DNA of 64,000 nucleotides. It comes from Deltaproteobacteria bacterium (GTDB taxonomy: Bacteria; Desulfobacterota; Desulfuromonadia; Desulfuromonadales; Geopsychrobacteraceae). This document shows, piece after piece, positions 62,613 through 64,000 of the stretch. The position numbers were made by a program, and so were the translations under genes. Under the pieces are notes generated by a model. It searched no databases. It was not told the origin of the DNA and was given only the letters and a program-made list of their open reading frames with translations. How positions within the stretch are numbered: the first letter of the stretch is position 1; every line of letters begins with the position of its first letter. The DNA lies in assembly GCA_024280335.1 (NCBI GenBank), contig JAJRQI010000071.1, positions 1-64,000 on the forward strand. The letters run 5' to 3'.

Positions 62613-62903
62613 ATGGAGCGACAACGAGCCATTGAGCTGTTAACTCTGAGCAAGACAGAGTTGCAATCTCTTTTCGGTGTCACGCACTTGGCACTGTTTG
62701 GCTCGACAGCTCGCGATACCGCTGATAGTGGCAGCGATGTGGATGTCCTGGTCGCCTTTGATGGTGCTGCGACATCAAAGCGGTATTTTGGCGTGCAGTT
62801 TTATCTTGAAGACCTGATGGGTTGCCCGGTGGACCTGGTGACAGAAAAAGCGTTGCGTCCAGAATTGCGTCCCTATATTGAGCAGGAGCGGGTTTATGTC
62901 TGA
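62613..62903 (+). CDS. MntA-type nucleotidyltransferase antitoxin
   Basis: A 96-residue minimal nucleotidyltransferase. The active-site motif is FGSTARDTADSGSDVDVLV (GSx...SDxD), and a later Asp is in CPVDLVTEKAL. In HEPN/MNT (type VII) systems this protein inactivates the HepT ribonuclease by AMP transfer. A TTG six bases upstream is possible, but ATG at 62613 has GGAG at the right distance. The partner gene overlaps its end and is truncated. Confidence 0.85.
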   Translation: MERQRAIELLTLSKTELQSLFGVTHLALFGSTARDTADSGSDVDVLVAFDGAATSKRYFGVQFYLEDLMGCPVDLVTEKALRPELRPYIEQERVYV

Positions 62904-62973
62904 TCCCGCCAACCGTGAATGGCGTTTTTATCTCGATGATATGATCGATTTCTCTGGCAAGGTGCTTACTTAG
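62896..62973 (+). pseudogene. Truncated HepT (HEPN-domain) toxin remnant
   Basis: A 25-codon frame starting MSDPANREWRFYLDDMIDF and ending at TAG. The start matches the first helix of HepT/DUF86 toxins (RxxWRxYLDDMIxF), whose normal length is about 110-120 residues with an RxxxxH active site near the end. Nothing after the stop in any frame resembles the missing part. It overlaps mntA by eight bases, as an intact system would. Confidence 0.8.
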
Positions 62974-63040
62974 TATCAAGGATAAAGTCAGATTGGACCT
63001 GTTTTTGCCTTTTACTGCTACCTGCTACTGACCCGCATCA

Positions 63041-63088
63041 TTTTACCATCGAGCAAAAGTATCCTATATCCTCAAATTATTTGATTTT
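63041..63088. repeat. Direct repeat, copy 2, right of the MntA/HepT module
   Basis: Second copy of the repeat at 62435-62483. The span between the copies (about 560 bases) holds mntA and the hepT remnant. No gene is seen in 62974-63229. Confidence 0.65.
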
Positions 63089-63229
63089 ATTGGGAGGGCG
63101 ATGTGGGTTGGAGAAGCGAAGATAGCTTAATGGATTGATGTTCGTCTGTGTCGGTGTTTGCTGCGAATTGTCAGCAGTAAAATGTGTTTTTAAACAGGTA
63201 ACTCTGACTGAATATGGGAAGCAGCCACC

Positions 63230-63811
63230 GTGAAGGATTATTATGATATCTATGCACAGAACTATTTCGACTCGACAGTGCACATCGATCCGTCATCATT
63301 TCTGGCACCGTTAACCTCTTCGCTCAAACCGCCCGCGTCTGTTCTTGATATCGGATGTGGGTCTGGGCGGGATCTCCTTTGGTTGAAACAGCGAGGTTAT
63401 AAAGTTACCGGCCTCGAACGCTCTCCCAGACTCGCTACGTTGGCTAAAGGACACGCCGGATGTCGAGTGATAGCGGGAGATTTCTTGACCTACGATTTTT
63501 CCTTACTCAGCTTTGACGCATTAATTCTGATTGGTGCTCTTGTTCACCTTGAACGCGAATTACTCCCCCAAGTATTGGAAAGCATGTCTCGGGCTCTAAG
63601 CGAAGACGGGCTGCTTTTTCTCACCCTGAAGGAGGGGTGCGAAATTCAACTTGGCAGCGATGGTCGCTCTTTTACTCTCTGGCAGCAGCCGGACGTCGAA
63701 TCGGTTTTTTCCGTGTCCGGTTTACGGGTCGAGCATTTCTCCCGTCAGACTTCAAGGCTCAGAAAAACCGATATCTGGCTTAGTTATTTGCTGCGTTTTC
63801 TGCCGGTTTAA
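63230..63811 (+). CDS. Class I SAM-dependent methyltransferase-like protein
   Basis: A 193-residue protein, starting at GTG. It opens with YYDIYAQNYFDSTVHIDPSSF and has the SAM loop VLDIGCGSGRDLLWLKQRGYKVTGLERS, then AGDFLTYDF and ALVHLERELLPQVLESMSRAL. The N-terminal pattern (Tyr-rich, then F(D/E)STVxxD) marks a family of small stand-alone methyltransferases that I associate with accessory regions. The methyl acceptor is not known. It is three bases from the next gene, so it probably forms an operon. Confidence 0.8.
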   Translation: MKDYYDIYAQNYFDSTVHIDPSSFLAPLTSSLKPPASVLDIGCGSGRDLLWLKQRGYKVTGLERSPRLATLAKGHAGCRVIAGDFLTYDFSLLSFDALILIGALVHLERELLPQVLESMSRALSEDGLLFLTLKEGCEIQLGSDGRSFTLWQQPDVESVFSVSGLRVEHFSRQTSRLRKTDIWLSYLLRFLPV

Positions 63812-63813
63812 AC

Positions 63814-64000
63814 ATGCCAGCGATTGAACTTACGCTTGCGGAACTCTTGTCTTCACTCGGGTTCTCTCAAGTTGAAACAGTTGAAACAGGCTTTATCTAT
63901 GACGATGGATGTGGTAGCTGCGTTGTTGTTGATGTCGGCATTTGCGAACTGAAAAATTTCCGCTACGTTGACTATACCCATCTGCAGAACAGCTTATTTT
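63814..64000 (+). CDS. Unknown protein, cut by the right window edge
   Basis: A frame open from the ATG at 63814 to the edge (62 codons) begins MPAIELTLAELLSSLGFSQV and contains a CGSC pair (DDGCGSCVVVDVGIC). It starts two bases after the methyltransferase stop. I do not recognise it. Confidence 0.6.
   Translation, partial: MPAIELTLAELLSSLGFSQVETVETGFIYDDGCGSCVVVDVGICELKNFRYVDYTHLQNSLF

Noticed and set aside
62297-63229. Integron attC sites around the MntA module
   Set aside because: A GCCCAAC word occurs near 62409 but no matching GTTRRRY partner or attC-like fold was found; the direct repeats do not have the attC form.

Overview
The window looks like part of the chromosome of a Desulfuromonadales-type bacterium (Desulfuromonas, Geopsychrobacter or Pelobacter-like; Desulfobacterota). 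This is an inference from gene content. The grounds are a 14-gene nuo operon whose NuoF carries an extra N-terminal domain and a C-terminal 2[4Fe-4S] domain, several c-di-GMP proteins, an mfd-parvulin-surA string, a TRAP-type organic-acid uptake locus and a UGA-containing (selenocysteine) gene. No rRNA, CRISPR array or prophage is visible.

Layout. 1-1000: the left edge cuts the start of an IS630-like transposase, followed by a Phd/RelE-ParE toxin-antitoxin pair. 974-10545: nitronate monooxygenase; tesA divergent from a YbbA/YbbP-type ABC exporter; an unknown protein; a GAF-GGDEF cyclase; a RelA/SpoT-TPR protein; a ZIP transporter; tRNA-Ala(CGC) with a strong terminator. 10876-20650: a catabolic locus made of a DctPQM TRAP transporter, 5-oxoprolinase PxpB-PxpC-PxpA, a MarR-like regulator on the other strand and a three-subunit biotin-dependent acyl-CoA carboxylase. 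20798-30313, mostly minus strand: a cyclic-nucleotide-domain histidine kinase, an RluA-family enzyme, an EamA exporter, a decayed MocR-type aminotransferase, a small unknown protein, a large sensor cyclase, rsgA and tatBC.

30460-43279: nadA with its own promoter and terminator, a compound palindromic repeat, mfd, two periplasmic parvulin-family chaperones, a receiver-like protein with a degenerate GGDEF domain, two methyltransferase-like genes, a coiled-coil protein, an ABC exporter, an AhpD-like selenoprotein read through an in-frame UGA, and hslO (Hsp33) two bases after it. 43280-58749: a 403-bp promoter region rich in palindromes, then nuoABCDEFGHIJKLMN and a terminator. 58767-61412: recQ and xthA. 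61489-64000: accessory sequence with a palindromic repeat, a VapBC pair, an MntA/HepT module whose toxin is truncated and which lies between two near-identical repeats, a methyltransferase and a gene cut by the right edge.

The observations most worth following are the selenoprotein with its SECIS-like hairpin and its link to Hsp33; the receiver plus degenerate GGDEF protein that has lost GGDEF but kept the inhibitory RxxD site (a likely c-di-GMP receptor); the perfect palindromes at the nuo promoter; the TRAP-oxoprolinase-carboxylase locus; and the broken HEPN/MNT module between direct repeats. All functions come from reading motifs; no database search was possible.
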